The notes below the pieces were generated by a model. It worked only from the letters and a program-made list of their open reading frames with translations, was not told the origin of the DNA and made no database searches. The position numbers and the translations under genes are program-made. 64,000 nucleotides of DNA from Hirschia sp964352025 (GTDB lineage: Bacteria > Pseudomonadota > Alphaproteobacteria > Caulobacterales > Hyphomonadaceae), in the NCBI GenBank assembly GCA_964352025.1, contig CAYGPZ010000006.1, forward strand, positions 62,001-126,000. Direction: 5' to 3'. Numbering within the stretch: the first letter of the stretch is position 1; the number at the start of each line of letters is the position of its first letter. Shown in pieces: positions 17,666 to 27,460 of this stretch.

Positions 17666-19104
17666 TGGTTGCCTCCATCATATCTGACAGCATCCTCAGC
17701 TGCACGGAACAAAGCACTGGCTTTATGAACTGTTTCCTGAAATTCTTTTTCAGGGTCACTGTCCAAAACAACACCTCCACCAGCTTGTACGTGCAATTTT
17801 TTGTCTTTAACGACAGCCGTTCTCAAAGCGATACACATATCCATATCGCCATCCGAACCAAAGTAACCTACACCGCCGCCATATACGCCGCGTTTGTTGG
17901 TTTCCAATTCGTTGATGATTTCCATAGCTCTAATTTTAGGGGCACCGGAAACAGTCCCTGCAGGAAATCCTCCCATTAGAGCTGATACAGCATCTTCGCC
18001 ATCACGTAGTTCGCCTTCGACGTTTGATACTATATGCATAACATGAGAATAACGCTCAATTATGAAGCGTTCTGTGACATTCACACTTCCATATTTTGCA
18101 ACACGACCAACGTCGTTTCGTCCCAAATCTAAAAGCATGAGATGCTCTGATAGCTCTTTAGGATCCGCCAAAAGCGCTTCTTCATGTTCCAAATCTTGTT
18201 CAGGTGTTTTACCGCGAGGCAATGTACCTGCAATTGGACGAATAGACACCGTGTCATCTCTAAGACGCACAAGGATTTCTGGGCTTGATCCAATAACCTG
18301 AAAACCACCTATGTTCACATAGAATAAAAACGGGGAAGGATTTAAGCGTCTTAGTGCACGATAAAGCGCAAAAGGCGGTGTTTCAAAATCGGTCGTAAAT
18401 CTTTGACTAGGAACAACCTGAAATATATCGCCAGCACGGATATATTCCTTCGCCTTACCTACCATATCGGCATAGCGGGAAGGGGTCGTATTTGACGTAA
18501 ACTCAAGTGGTAAAATTTCACGATTCACCGGACGGCTTGTACCCAATGGCGCGTCAAGCAATGCCTCAATATCGTCCAAACGTTTTTCTGCATCTTCTTC
18601 ATCATCTCGAACAGGAGTCGCAAGAATAATCTCTTGTTTTACAGAATCAAAAATCAGCATAACTGTCGGACGCATTAGAACAGCTTCAGGAACCTGAAGA
18701 CTATCCTCCGGCGCTGATGGTAGTTTCTCAACATACCTAATCATGTCATACCCCAGATAGCCAAAAGCACCGGCTACCATGGGCGGAACGTCATCATTCT
18801 CGTCTATATCTACATGACATTCTGAGATAAACCGACGTACGTCAGACATAGGATCATCAGATGTATGCTGAATATCCTCAAAATTTCCAGACGTCGAAGT
18901 CAGGGCGGTCCCATCTTGTACTTTCCACCATAAGTCTGGCTTTGTACCGATAAAGGAATAACGACCTCTTTGTTCGCCTCCTAAGACGGATTCAAACAAA
19001 AAAGTACCCGCGTTATCTGGGTCCAGTTTAAGCATCGCAGAAACCGGAGTTTCTATATCATCCAGTCGTCTGCGAATCTTTAATTTTGGTGGCATAGTTG
19101 TCAT
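17662..19104 (-). CDS. trpE: Anthranilate synthase component I
   Basis: Makes anthranilate from chorismate and ammonia. The product has 480 residues. The N-terminal regulatory domain contains LLESV-type segments (FLFESVLGGEQRGRYSF) where tryptophan binds in relatives. The chorismate-binding domain shows IFQVVPSQRF, SPEILVRL, IRPIAGTLPRG, LLDLGRNDVGRV and GTVSGAPKIRAM. The ATG at 19104 is 13 bases after the ppiD stop, so there is no space for a trp leader peptide or attenuator between them. A second ATG at 19095 is also possible. Confidence 0.97.
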   Translation of the reverse strand: MTTMPPKLKIRRRLDDIETPVSAMLKLDPDNAGTFLFESVLGGEQRGRYSFIGTKPDLWWKVQDGTALTSTSGNFEDIQHTSDDPMSDVRRFISECHVDIDENDDVPPMVAGAFGYLGYDMIRYVEKLPSAPEDSLQVPEAVLMRPTVMLIFDSVKQEIILATPVRDDEEDAEKRLDDIEALLDAPLGTSRPVNREILPLEFTSNTTPSRYADMVGKAKEYIRAGDIFQVVPSQRFTTDFETPPFALYRALRRLNPSPFLFYVNIGGFQVIGSSPEILVRLRDDTVSIRPIAGTLPRGKTPEQDLEHEEALLADPKELSEHLMLLDLGRNDVGRVAKYGSVNVTERFIIERYSHVMHIVSNVEGELRDGEDAVSALMGGFPAGTVSGAPKIRAMEIINELETNKRGVYGGGVGYFGSDGDMDMCIALRTAVVKDKKLHVQAGGGVVLDSDPEKEFQETVHKASALFRAAEDAVRYDGGNQ

Positions 19105-19117
19105 GTGGTCTTCTTGT

Positions 19118-21019
19118 TTATTGGGTCCCAGCCATTGAACTAATGAATTCTGCTATCGCACCTTCATTAACTTCCAGCTCAGCTTCTGAAAGAACAGCTT
19201 CAACAAAAGCGTTCTCTACATCGCCTTCCAGACTTTCTGATACTGCACGTTTTCCAGACGGGGCCAATACATCAAGCATTGACGCCTCGATATTGGTGAT
19301 CTTTTCCAAGTGCAAAACTGACCTTGAACCATTAGGCTCAGTGGAAACCACAAACTCACCTTCATTAGCATTCAATAACTGAAGCGCCATAGCTCGAGTA
19401 AGGTTCTCAGGAATTTCGCGTCTTGTTAAGTTTGAATCTGATTTAACAAAATCCAACCCCAATTCTTCCGCCGCAGATTTTAATTCAGATGAGGCTTTAG
19501 CTTTAGCCAACAACGCATCTGAAGTCTTTTGAGCGGCTGTAGCGGCTTCAAAAACGCGGTAACTTTGTGTTACTGAGTCTTTAATCGAAGATAGTTCAGG
19601 TACATAGCTTTCTTCAACGGCATCCAGTCTCATAACATACAGACCATCGGCAACATCATCCAATATATCAGATGTCTCGCTTTCAAACTCTAGCTTACGT
19701 AACGTGTCTACTGCATCTGGTCTAAAAACTATTCCGCCAACCAAGCTGCCAGATTTGTTGCGACCTTGAGTGTCTATCCCAGAAAATTCAAAGAGGGGTA
19801 CTTCCAAACTATCAGCAGCTTCTTCCAAGCTAAATCCACCGCCGACGAGGTCATAAAACTCTTCTTGTTTAAGTTCGAAGATTTTTTCAGCTTCTTCTAA
19901 AGCCATCTCTTCATAAATTTGCCCGGAAACATCCTCAAAAGGAGTAGGCACACCAGGGATAATGGTATCTACAATCGCTCCAGTCCATAAACCATCCAGT
20001 TCGATAATTCCAAGATGATTACCTTCTTCAACTGCAAATACAGCTTGAGCATACTCCTCATTTGAAAGATCGCTTTGCTCTACGACTTTTCTTACAACCT
20101 TCAAATCAGTATTGGCCGCTAGTACAGCGTCTGCATCTTCTCCGGCTCCAATTTCATCTACAATTTTTTGGGCTAAACGGCGGTCCGTCGATGAAAACTC
20201 TCTGATTTCACGTGTTTGCGCAGTCGAGAACTCTTTAATACGTAGATCATACATATCTCGAAGGTCTTCGTCAGCGATCTCCACACGACCCGTGAAATCA
20301 CTCGGCGAGATAGAAAGTATGGACACTACTTTTCTTTCTGGCTGGGTGAACGCGTTTTTATTTTCTTCAAAAAATGCATTTAATTCTTCGTCTGTAGGGT
20401 CGGCAATTGAAGCTGCAGACGCCGCCTTAATGTTCACATACGAAAATTCACGTTGTTCTGATTGAGCAGTAATCCATACCTTACCCAATGCGGACGGAGT
20501 GTTCACCGCTGTCTTCACAGCATCGGCGATATATTGCCGCGTGAAGTCTTCTTTCAAATTGTTTTCCATCTGTTTGATGGATAGCCCCTGGCGGGCTGCA
20601 AAGGACTTGAACGCACCTTCATCAAATTCGCCAGTCACCGGGTTTTTAAAACTTGGCGCGTTAGCAACTATCTCTGTAACTGCGAACCGACTAGCTTCAA
20701 TATTATTATTGTCTGCGAATGAAAGCAGGGCAGTCTCATTAGCTAGCCCCTGCAATATGCTTTGCACAGTGCCATTTTGCGCCGCTGTTTGGCGAGATAT
20801 CGTTTGTCCTTCTCGTTCTCTCAGAAGCTGAAGGTGCGTATCTAGGCGACGCTCTACTTCTCTCTTAACAACAAAACGATCCCCGGCACTTAACATCCCG
20901 CGCGGTTCTGCGGAGGAAAACATATCCGGCAGCCCCATACCGGCCAACCCAACCATCAGTAGGCCGATTATAACGAGCATAAATTTTGACCGTACCATGC
21001 GGCGAACAACTGACAGCAT
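19118..21019 (-). CDS. ppiD: PpiD-like membrane-anchored peptidyl-prolyl isomerase
   Basis: SurA/PpiD-type periplasmic folding factor anchored in the inner membrane near the Sec translocon. I start it at the ATG at 21019 (GGGAGA lies 8 bases upstream), giving 633 residues; a longer start at 21067 adds 16 residues without a ribosome site. One membrane helix spans about 13-31. A SurA-like chaperone region covers 35-230, a degenerate parvulin domain about 235-350, and a long acidic helical C-terminal part follows. Parvulin active-site residues are not clearly recognisable, so it may be mainly a chaperone. It heads the trpEGDC run, as in many alphaproteobacteria. Confidence 0.88.
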   Translation of the reverse strand: MLSVVRRMVRSKFMLVIIGLLMVGLAGMGLPDMFSSAEPRGMLSAGDRFVVKREVERRLDTHLQLLREREGQTISRQTAAQNGTVQSILQGLANETALLSFADNNNIEASRFAVTEIVANAPSFKNPVTGEFDEGAFKSFAARQGLSIKQMENNLKEDFTRQYIADAVKTAVNTPSALGKVWITAQSEQREFSYVNIKAASAASIADPTDEELNAFFEENKNAFTQPERKVVSILSISPSDFTGRVEIADEDLRDMYDLRIKEFSTAQTREIREFSSTDRRLAQKIVDEIGAGEDADAVLAANTDLKVVRKVVEQSDLSNEEYAQAVFAVEEGNHLGIIELDGLWTGAIVDTIIPGVPTPFEDVSGQIYEEMALEEAEKIFELKQEEFYDLVGGGFSLEEAADSLEVPLFEFSGIDTQGRNKSGSLVGGIVFRPDAVDTLRKLEFESETSDILDDVADGLYVMRLDAVEESYVPELSSIKDSVTQSYRVFEAATAAQKTSDALLAKAKASSELKSAAEELGLDFVKSDSNLTRREIPENLTRAMALQLLNANEGEFVVSTEPNGSRSVLHLEKITNIEASMLDVLAPSGKRAVSESLEGDVENAFVEAVLSEAELEVNEGAIAEFISSMAGTQ

Positions 21020-21199
21020 ATGGATGATCTCCCAAAATAAAGAGCACGAAACTATTCTTTCGTGCATGAGTCTTGCAGCGCTTCACTCAGCTTGCTAGGC
21101 GAGCATGGCGTCTAACGCAAGATATGAAATGATAAGAGCCGCTTCAAAGGCTTAAGAAAAGTGTCAAAAAGAGCACTGTCACATTATGGGACAAATAAA

Positions 21200-21949
21200 A
21201 TGAGTAAACCTAAAACCCTCATAGTAGGGAATTGGAAAATGAATGGCTTACGTAAGGATTTGGATCAAATTCTTAACGTAGCCGAAGATATCAAAAACCA
21301 ACCATTCGATGGGCAAGTCGTTATATGTCCACCAGCTACACTAGCCGCTTTAGCGATCGACGCTGTTGAAAATAATCCATTGCAAATCGGTGGACAAGAT
21401 TGTCACGCTAATGAGGCGGGCGCATTCACTGGGGATATCAGTGCCGAGAAATGGCAAGACCTAGGTGCAAAATACGTTATTGTAGGACATTCTGAACGAC
21501 GCGAATATTACAGAGAGTCCGACAAATCCGTAAATGCTAAAACAAAAGCAGTCATTCGCGCGGGACTAATACCTATAGTATGTATTGGTGAAAGCCTAGA
21601 AGAGCGTAAAGCAAATAAAACTCTTGAAGTCCTCTCCGAGCAAATAGCTGCCTGTATTCCAGACGAAGCTATAAATAATACTATCGCAATAGGGTATGAA
21701 CCCATTTGGGCAATTGGTTCAGGCTTAACGCCGACTGTTGAAGAGATAGAGCAAGCTCACGCACTCATACGCAAAGAGCTTGAGAAAAGAATCGGCGAAA
21801 AAGCGGCTATTACAGCAATCGTCTATGGCGGATCTATGAAACCATCGAATGCGAAAGAAATACTGAGCATTCAAAATGTAGACGGCGGCCTTATCGGCGG
21901 CGCAAGTCTAAAATCTTCAGATTTTTTACAAATCATACGATCCGCTTAA
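21200..21949 (+). CDS. tpiA: Triosephosphate isomerase
   Basis: Interconverts dihydroxyacetone phosphate and glyceraldehyde 3-phosphate. The ATG at 21200 (MSKPKTLIVGNWKMNG) gives 249 residues, the family length; the GTG at 21161 would add 13 unusual residues. Catalytic residues are Lys13 in GNWKMNG, the His in VGHSERR and the Glu in GYEPIWAIGSG. The phosphate loop YGGSMKPSN and the C-terminal GGLIGGASL are present. It is divergent from ppiD over about 180 bases and ends at a strong terminator. Confidence 0.98.
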   Translation: MSKPKTLIVGNWKMNGLRKDLDQILNVAEDIKNQPFDGQVVICPPATLAALAIDAVENNPLQIGGQDCHANEAGAFTGDISAEKWQDLGAKYVIVGHSERREYYRESDKSVNAKTKAVIRAGLIPIVCIGESLEERKANKTLEVLSEQIAACIPDEAINNTIAIGYEPIWAIGSGLTPTVEEIEQAHALIRKELEKRIGEKAAITAIVYGGSMKPSNAKEILSIQNVDGGLIGGASLKSSDFLQIIRSA

Positions 21950-21971
21950 GGCCAGTATCTATAAAAAAATG

Positions 21972-22012
21972 AGGTGTGTGTATTGAAAATCAGTCGATCA
22001 CACACCTTTTTT
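21972..22012 (+). terminator. Intrinsic terminator after tpiA
   Basis: A 9-bp perfect stem AGGTGTGTG / CACACACCT with an 18-base loop, followed by a run of six T. Confidence 0.8.
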
Positions 22013-22100
22013 ATAAGAATCGTCATGCTAGGGCTTGGCGTAACGCTCTGAAAATGCTTTTCAAGCTGTTTGGATTTATAGATTAGGTTCACCGACCATT

Positions 22101-22526
22101 ATGGAAAACGCTCTTCTGGCAGTTAGCTTGCTGTCCTGTATAGCTCTTATCGTTTCAGTTTTACTTCAACGTTCCGAAGGCGGGGCGCTTGGAATGGGCG
22201 GCGGCGGTGGCGGCGGTTTAGTCTCCGGACGCGGTGCAGCTGATACTCTCGTACGTACAACCATGGTACTGGCGGCAATCTTCTTTATTGCAAGCCTTGC
22301 TCTTACTAGAATCAATAATGAACGCACTAAAGACGGCTCTGAAGTTTCTCGTACTTTGGAAGAAACCGGTGATTCGTTGTTAAACAGTGTTCTTGGAGAA
22401 GAAGCAGTAAGTGTTTCAGAGCCGGAAGAGCCAAAAGACCTTATATCCGAAGCATTATCTGATGAATCAGTCTCAGATGGCTCTCAAACTGACGAAAATT
22501 CCACTTCGTCTCCTGATAACCAATAG
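22101..22526 (+). CDS. secG: Preprotein translocase subunit SecG
   Basis: Small inner-membrane subunit of the SecYEG translocon. The product has 141 residues. The first helix spans about residues 3-21, followed by the signature LLQRSEGGALGMGGGGGGG and a second helix at about 54-70 (TTMVLAAIFFIASLAL). The acidic, Ser/Glu-rich C-terminal tail (75-141) is long and low in complexity, as in other alphaproteobacterial SecG proteins. It lies between tpiA and pyrG, its usual place. Confidence 0.94.
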   Translation: MENALLAVSLLSCIALIVSVLLQRSEGGALGMGGGGGGGLVSGRGAADTLVRTTMVLAAIFFIASLALTRINNERTKDGSEVSRTLEETGDSLLNSVLGEEAVSVSEPEEPKDLISEALSDESVSDGSQTDENSTSSPDNQ

Positions 22527-22535
22527 TCAAACCTT

Positions 22536-22560
22536 GACGCGCGCCATGATTCGGCGCGTC
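22536..22560 (+). terminator. GC-rich hairpin between secG and pyrG (weak terminator or processing site)
   Basis: A 7-bp perfect stem GACGCGC / GCGCGTC around an 11-base loop, 10 bases after the secG stop and 15 before the pyrG start. No T-run follows, so full termination is doubtful. Confidence 0.4.
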
Positions 22561-22574
22561 TATAGTTCCCCGTC

Positions 22575-24209
22575 ATGACAAGATATATTTTTATAACCGG
22601 CGGTGTTGTTTCTTCTTTAGGGAAGGGCATCGCCTCCGCCGCTTTGGGCGCTTTATTGCAGGCTCGAGGCTACAAAGTTCGTTTGCGAAAATTAGATCCA
22701 TATCTAAACGTCGATCCAGGCACAATGTCACCTTATCAACATGGTGAAGTATTTGTTACTGACGACGGCGCTGAGACTGATCTTGACCTTGGGCACTATG
22801 AACGCTTTACCGGCGTATCGGCCAAGCAATCAGACAACATTACAACAGGACGAATTTATCAAAACATTATTGATAAAGAACGCCGTGGTGATTATCTCGG
22901 CGCTACAGTTCAAGTTATTCCTCACGTAACAAATGCGATTAAAGATTTTGTTCTGTCCGATGCAGGCGATGTCGACTTTGTGCTTTGTGAGATTGGTGGC
23001 ACAGTAGGCGACATTGAGGGTTTACCCTTCTTCGAAGCAATTAGGCAGCTCAATCAAGAACTAGAACCTCTTCAAGCAGTGTTTGTTCACTTAACGCTTT
23101 TACCATACATTTCGACCGCTGGTGAAATGAAAACCAAGCCTACTCAACACTCTGTAAAAGAGCTTCGCTCAATTGGTATTCAGCCAAATATTCTTCTTTG
23201 TCGTTCCGAAAGACCTATTCCTGAAGGGGAAAGAAGGAAAATCGGCCTATTCTGTAACGTAAAACAAGATAGTGTTATCGAAGCCCTAGATTCTGAACAC
23301 ATTTATGAAGTTCCGCTGGATTACCACCGTCGGGGACTTGATAGAGAAGTCCTCAAACACTTTGGAATAAACAACGCGCCGGACCCAGACCTTTCTCGTT
23401 GGACGAATATTTCAGATTCGCTAAGAACCCCCGACGGTTCAGTTACCGTAGCAATCGTAGGAAAATACGTCTCTTTACCTGACGCATATAAGTCTCTTAT
23501 CGAAGCGCTACATCACGGCGGGCTAGCAAATGAAGTCCGAGTAAAAGTCAAATGGATCCCGTCTGAAAAATTTGACGATGCAGACACTGATATTGAATCA
23601 GAGCTATCAGGTTGCCACGCAATACTGCTACCAGGTGGATTTGGTGAACGCGGCGCGACCGGAAAAATCAGAACCGCTCAATATGCCAGAGAGAGAAGAA
23701 TTCCCTGCTTTGGTATATGTTATGGAATGCAAATGGCTGTTGTTGAAGCCGCTCGCAACATGGCTGATTTAAAAGGGGCGGGGACAACAGAATTTGGGAA
23801 CCCAACCGAGAAAGTTGTTGGACTCATGGAAGAGTGGACCCGTGGTAACGAAAAAGAAGTTCGCACCGAGACAACAGATCTTGGTGGAACCTTGCGCCTA
23901 GGCTCATATCCAGCCGTATTGGAAAAAGGTTCCAAGGTTGCCGAAATTTACGGTACAGAAAGAATCGAAGAGCGTCACAGACATAGATATGAAGTGAATG
24001 CGGAATACAAAGAACAGCTAGAATCAGCTGGATTATTATTTTCAGGACTTTCACCAGATGGAAAGCTGCCGGAGATAGTCGAAATATCGGATCACCCTTG
24101 GTATATAGGTGTTCAATATCATCCAGAGCTTAAATCACGTCCATTTGAGCCACATCCACTGTTTAAGTCGTTTATCGAGGCTGCAAAAGTTCAAAGTAGG
24201 CTCGTTTAA
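22575..24209 (+). CDS. pyrG: CTP synthase
   Basis: Aminates UTP to CTP using ATP and glutamine. The product has 544 residues. The N-terminal synthetase domain (about 1-270) begins with IFITGGVVSSLGKGIASAAL (P-loop) and contains VDPGTMSPYQHGEVFV and EIGGTVGDIE. The C-terminal class I glutaminase domain has LPGGFGERG, the nucleophile Cys in FGICYGMQ (near residue 380) and the His-Glu pair in QYHPELKSRP. No clear Shine-Dalgarno precedes the ATG. In many alphaproteobacteria kdsA follows; here rpmF does. Confidence 0.98.
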   Translation: MTRYIFITGGVVSSLGKGIASAALGALLQARGYKVRLRKLDPYLNVDPGTMSPYQHGEVFVTDDGAETDLDLGHYERFTGVSAKQSDNITTGRIYQNIIDKERRGDYLGATVQVIPHVTNAIKDFVLSDAGDVDFVLCEIGGTVGDIEGLPFFEAIRQLNQELEPLQAVFVHLTLLPYISTAGEMKTKPTQHSVKELRSIGIQPNILLCRSERPIPEGERRKIGLFCNVKQDSVIEALDSEHIYEVPLDYHRRGLDREVLKHFGINNAPDPDLSRWTNISDSLRTPDGSVTVAIVGKYVSLPDAYKSLIEALHHGGLANEVRVKVKWIPSEKFDDADTDIESELSGCHAILLPGGFGERGATGKIRTAQYARERRIPCFGICYGMQMAVVEAARNMADLKGAGTTEFGNPTEKVVGLMEEWTRGNEKEVRTETTDLGGTLRLGSYPAVLEKGSKVAEIYGTERIEERHRHRYEVNAEYKEQLESAGLLFSGLSPDGKLPEIVEISDHPWYIGVQYHPELKSRPFEPHPLFKSFIEAAKVQSRLV

Positions 24210-24219
24210 CTCCAAACAA

Positions 24220-24256
24220 GGGCTTGCAATACGCTGCTTATCGGCGTATCAAGCCC
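24220..24256 (+). other. Long hairpin in the pyrG-rpmF intergenic region
   Basis: A 7-bp stem GGGCTTG / CAAGCCC encloses a second 6-bp stem ATACGC / GCGTAT with a 9-base loop. No T-run follows. It stands 9 bases ahead of the terminator hairpin at 24266 and could be a processing site or part of a leader structure. Confidence 0.5.
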
Positions 24257-24265
24257 GCTGATTTG

Positions 24266-24296
24266 GGTGGCCCTGTGCCACCTTTTCCTTTTTTTT
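24266..24296 (+). terminator. Intrinsic terminator/attenuator abutting the rpmF ribosome binding site
   Basis: A perfect 6-bp stem GGTGGC-CCTGT-GCCACC is followed by TTTTCC and eight T (24289-24296). The next four bases, GAGG at 24297-24300, are the Shine-Dalgarno of rpmF. Any rpmF transcript starting upstream must read through this hairpin, so it may act as an attenuator rather than a simple pyrG terminator. Confidence 0.75.
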
Positions 24297-24309
24297 GAGG
24301 CTAGAGATT

Positions 24310-24492
24310 ATGGCTGTTCCTAAGCGGAAAACAACGCCTTCTAAACGCGGTATGCGCCGTTCACACGACCGTTTAGATGGTGCAACTTACATTGAAGATA
24401 AAGATTCTGGCGAACTACGTCGTCCACACCACATTGACCTGAAATCAGGCATGTACCGTGGTAAGCAAGTATTAGAGCCTAAAGAAGACTAA
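24310..24492 (+). CDS. rpmF: 50S ribosomal protein L32
   Basis: Small basic protein of the large ribosomal subunit. The product has 60 residues from the ATG at 24310 (MAVPKRKTTPSKRGMRRSHD, the conserved N-terminus), with GAGG 9 bases upstream; the longer in-frame start at 24295 lies in the terminator U-run and is rejected. The four-cysteine zinc motif seen in some L32 proteins is absent, as usual in Proteobacteria. The mRNA leader contains a terminator hairpin whose U-run touches the ribosome binding site. In relatives kdsA often occupies this position between pyrG and eno. Confidence 0.96.
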   Translation: MAVPKRKTTPSKRGMRRSHDRLDGATYIEDKDSGELRRPHHIDLKSGMYRGKQVLEPKED

Positions 24493-24503
24493 CGCCGTTT
24501 TAA

Positions 24504-24553
24504 GGGGCCGCTTTTCAGCGCTCCGGCAGCGCCGATAGAAAGTAGGCGGTCCC
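24504..24553 (+). other. Nested stem-loop between rpmF and eno
   Basis: An outer stem GGGGCCGC (24504-24511) pairs with GCGGTCCC (24546-24553), 8 bp with one G-U. It encloses an inner hairpin GCGCT-CCGGC-AGCGC (24518-24532). It ends 33 bases before the eno ATG with no strong T-run. It could be an rpmF transcript end or a structured eno leader; no known riboswitch class was recognised. Confidence 0.45.
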
Positions 24554-24586
24554 AAGCTTTTCTCATTTGAGTCGAGAGGGACTGCT

Positions 24587-25864
<1,278 letters not shown>

Positions 25865-25887
25865 GATTTTCATAAGTAGATAAATGG

Positions 25888-25921
25888 AACGCTCGAAATA
25901 GTCATATTTCGAGCGTTTTTT
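25888..25921 (+). terminator. Strong intrinsic terminator after eno
   Basis: A perfect 13-bp stem AACGCTCGAAATA / TATTTCGAGCGTT with a GTCA tetraloop, ending in six T. Confidence 0.92.
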
Positions 25922-26011
25922 ATTTTGCGCCGCAGCAAAAATCAATAAACGGCTTTTTAAACTTAGCGGCATACAGTTAAGGTTAAATATAGTCGAAAGG
26001 CAGAACTATAT

Positions 26012-26296
26012 ATGCGTTCATTAATGGCTTCTCTACTGCTTAGTCTAGTGCTCTGTTATTTTGCATATAATGCGCTGACAGGGGATCAAGGCCTAGCAAA
26101 ATGGACAGCTCTTCAAAAGAAAGAGAAGGAGCTGGCCCTTGTTCTAAAAGGTATTCAATCAGAGAAAGCCGAAATTTCCTCGAGAATTCAGCGACTAAGT
26201 TCCGAAACTCTTGATATGGATTATGTTGAAGAGCTTGCCCGAAAAAAACTAGCTTACGTACGAGAAGATGAAGTTATATTGAATGTAACTGAATAG
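26012..26296 (+). CDS. ftsB: FtsB/DivIC-family cell division protein
   Basis: Bitopic division protein of the FtsB/DivIC family, which bridges FtsQ and FtsL at the septum. The product has 94 residues: one N-terminal membrane helix (about 4-21), a coiled coil (about 30-70) with KEKELALVLKGIQSEKAEI, then the short conserved MDYVEELARKKLAYVREDEV segment typical of the family. It lies between eno and pdhA, the standard alphaproteobacterial position, which supports this call over other small coiled-coil proteins. AAAGG lies about 10 bases upstream. Confidence 0.9.
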   Translation: MRSLMASLLLSLVLCYFAYNALTGDQGLAKWTALQKKEKELALVLKGIQSEKAEISSRIQRLSSETLDMDYVEELARKKLAYVREDEVILNVTE

Positions 26297-26435
26297 TCTC
26301 AAGTATTACCGAATATACGCTTGGTGGTAACGTGCAAACTCATGTTGCCCCGCAACATCAAAAATGCATAGCAGCTCTGACTGGACGTAGACCTCGCCCA
26401 CTCAGTAGTCTGAACAAAATGTCATGGAGGTTCGC

Positions 26436-27455
26436 TTGGTCGCCGCTAACGCTACATCACCCAAAAAAGGGAAATCGAGCTCGAAGTCTGCTCCCTCAAA
26501 CGAGGAATTGCTAAAGTACTATCGAGACATGTTGTTGATCCGTCGCTTTGAAGAGAAAGCTGGTCAACTTTATGGAATGGGCCTTATTGCAGGGTTTTGT
26601 CACTTATACATCGGTCAAGAAGCTGTTGTTGTTGGTGTGCAAAGCGTCCTGAAACAAGGTGACCAGGTTATCACGGGTTATCGTGACCACGGACACATGC
26701 TTGCGTGTGACATGGAAGCAGACGGAGTAATGGCAGAGCTTACCGGTAGAGAAGGTGGTTATTCTCGCGGTAAGGGTGGCTCCATGCACATGTTCTCGAA
26801 AGAGAAACACTTCTATGGTGGACACGGTATTGTTGGGGCTCAGGTTTCTCTTGGTACCGGATTAGCCTTCGCAAACCAGTATAAGAAAAACGACAATGTA
26901 TCGGTGTCATATTTTGGAGATGGTGCAGCGAACCAAGGCCAAGTTTATGAGTCATTCAACATGGCTTCTCTTTGGAAACTTCCGGCACTGTATGTGATTG
27001 AAAACAATCAGTACGCTATGGGTACTGCAGTTTCTCGTGCTTCTGCAGAACAAGAATTATATAAACGCGGGATCTCTTTTGATATTCCAGGTGAAGCTGT
27101 AGACGGTATGGACGTACTGAAAGTACGTGAAGCAGCGGCGAAGGCTGTCGCTCATATCCGCTCAGGCAAAGGTCCTTACATTCTTGAAATGAAGACTTAC
27201 CGCTACCGTGGTCACTCAATGTCGGACCCAGCTAAATACCGCAAACGGGAAGAGGTCGATGATATTCGCTCTCACCACGACCCGATTGAAGGGCTTAAAA
27301 AGCACTTGGTCGACAGTAAAGTTGCGACTGAAGACGATCTAAAATCTATCGATAAAGAAGTCCGCGTAATCGTAAATAAAAGTGCTGAATTTGCACAAAC
27401 AAGCCCTGAGCCAGATCCTTCAGAGCTTTGGACAGATGTATTGCGGGAGGTGTAA
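26436..27455 (+). CDS. pdhA: Pyruvate dehydrogenase E1 component, alpha subunit
   Basis: Decarboxylates pyruvate with thiamine diphosphate, as a heterotetramer with PdhB. I prefer the TTG start at 26436, which has GGAGG five bases upstream; the in-frame ATG at 26424 lies before and inside that site and has none of its own. This gives 339 residues. Motifs are GFCHLYIGQEAV, RDHGHMLA, GKGGSMHMF and the ThDP-binding GDGAANQGQ ending in NNQYAMGT, then YRYRGHSMSDPAKYR. A 7-bp hairpin (ATGTTGC / GCAACAT, 26342-26358) lies in the 5' leader. It is the first gene of pdhA-pdhB-pdhC-lpd. Confidence 0.97.
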   Translation: MVAANATSPKKGKSSSKSAPSNEELLKYYRDMLLIRRFEEKAGQLYGMGLIAGFCHLYIGQEAVVVGVQSVLKQGDQVITGYRDHGHMLACDMEADGVMAELTGREGGYSRGKGGSMHMFSKEKHFYGGHGIVGAQVSLGTGLAFANQYKKNDNVSVSYFGDGAANQGQVYESFNMASLWKLPALYVIENNQYAMGTAVSRASAEQELYKRGISFDIPGEAVDGMDVLKVREAAAKAVAHIRSGKGPYILEMKTYRYRGHSMSDPAKYRKREEVDDIRSHHDPIEGLKKHLVDSKVATEDDLKSIDKEVRVIVNKSAEFAQTSPEPDPSELWTDVLREV

Positions 27456-27460
27456 GTCAC

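Noticed and set aside
19105..19117. trp leader peptide or attenuator before trpE
   Set aside because: Only 13 bases lie between the ppiD stop and trpE; no Trp-rich short frame or terminator hairpin fits.
22013..22100. Possible tRNA or small RNA between tpiA terminator and secG
   Set aside because: No cloverleaf, no CCA end and no TPsiC-like GTTCRANYC segment could be fitted; probably only the secG promoter region.
25949..25990. CtrA box (TTAA-N7-TTAA) before ftsB
   Set aside because: Several TTAA words occur, but none are 7 bases apart; the spacings seen are 2 and about 16.
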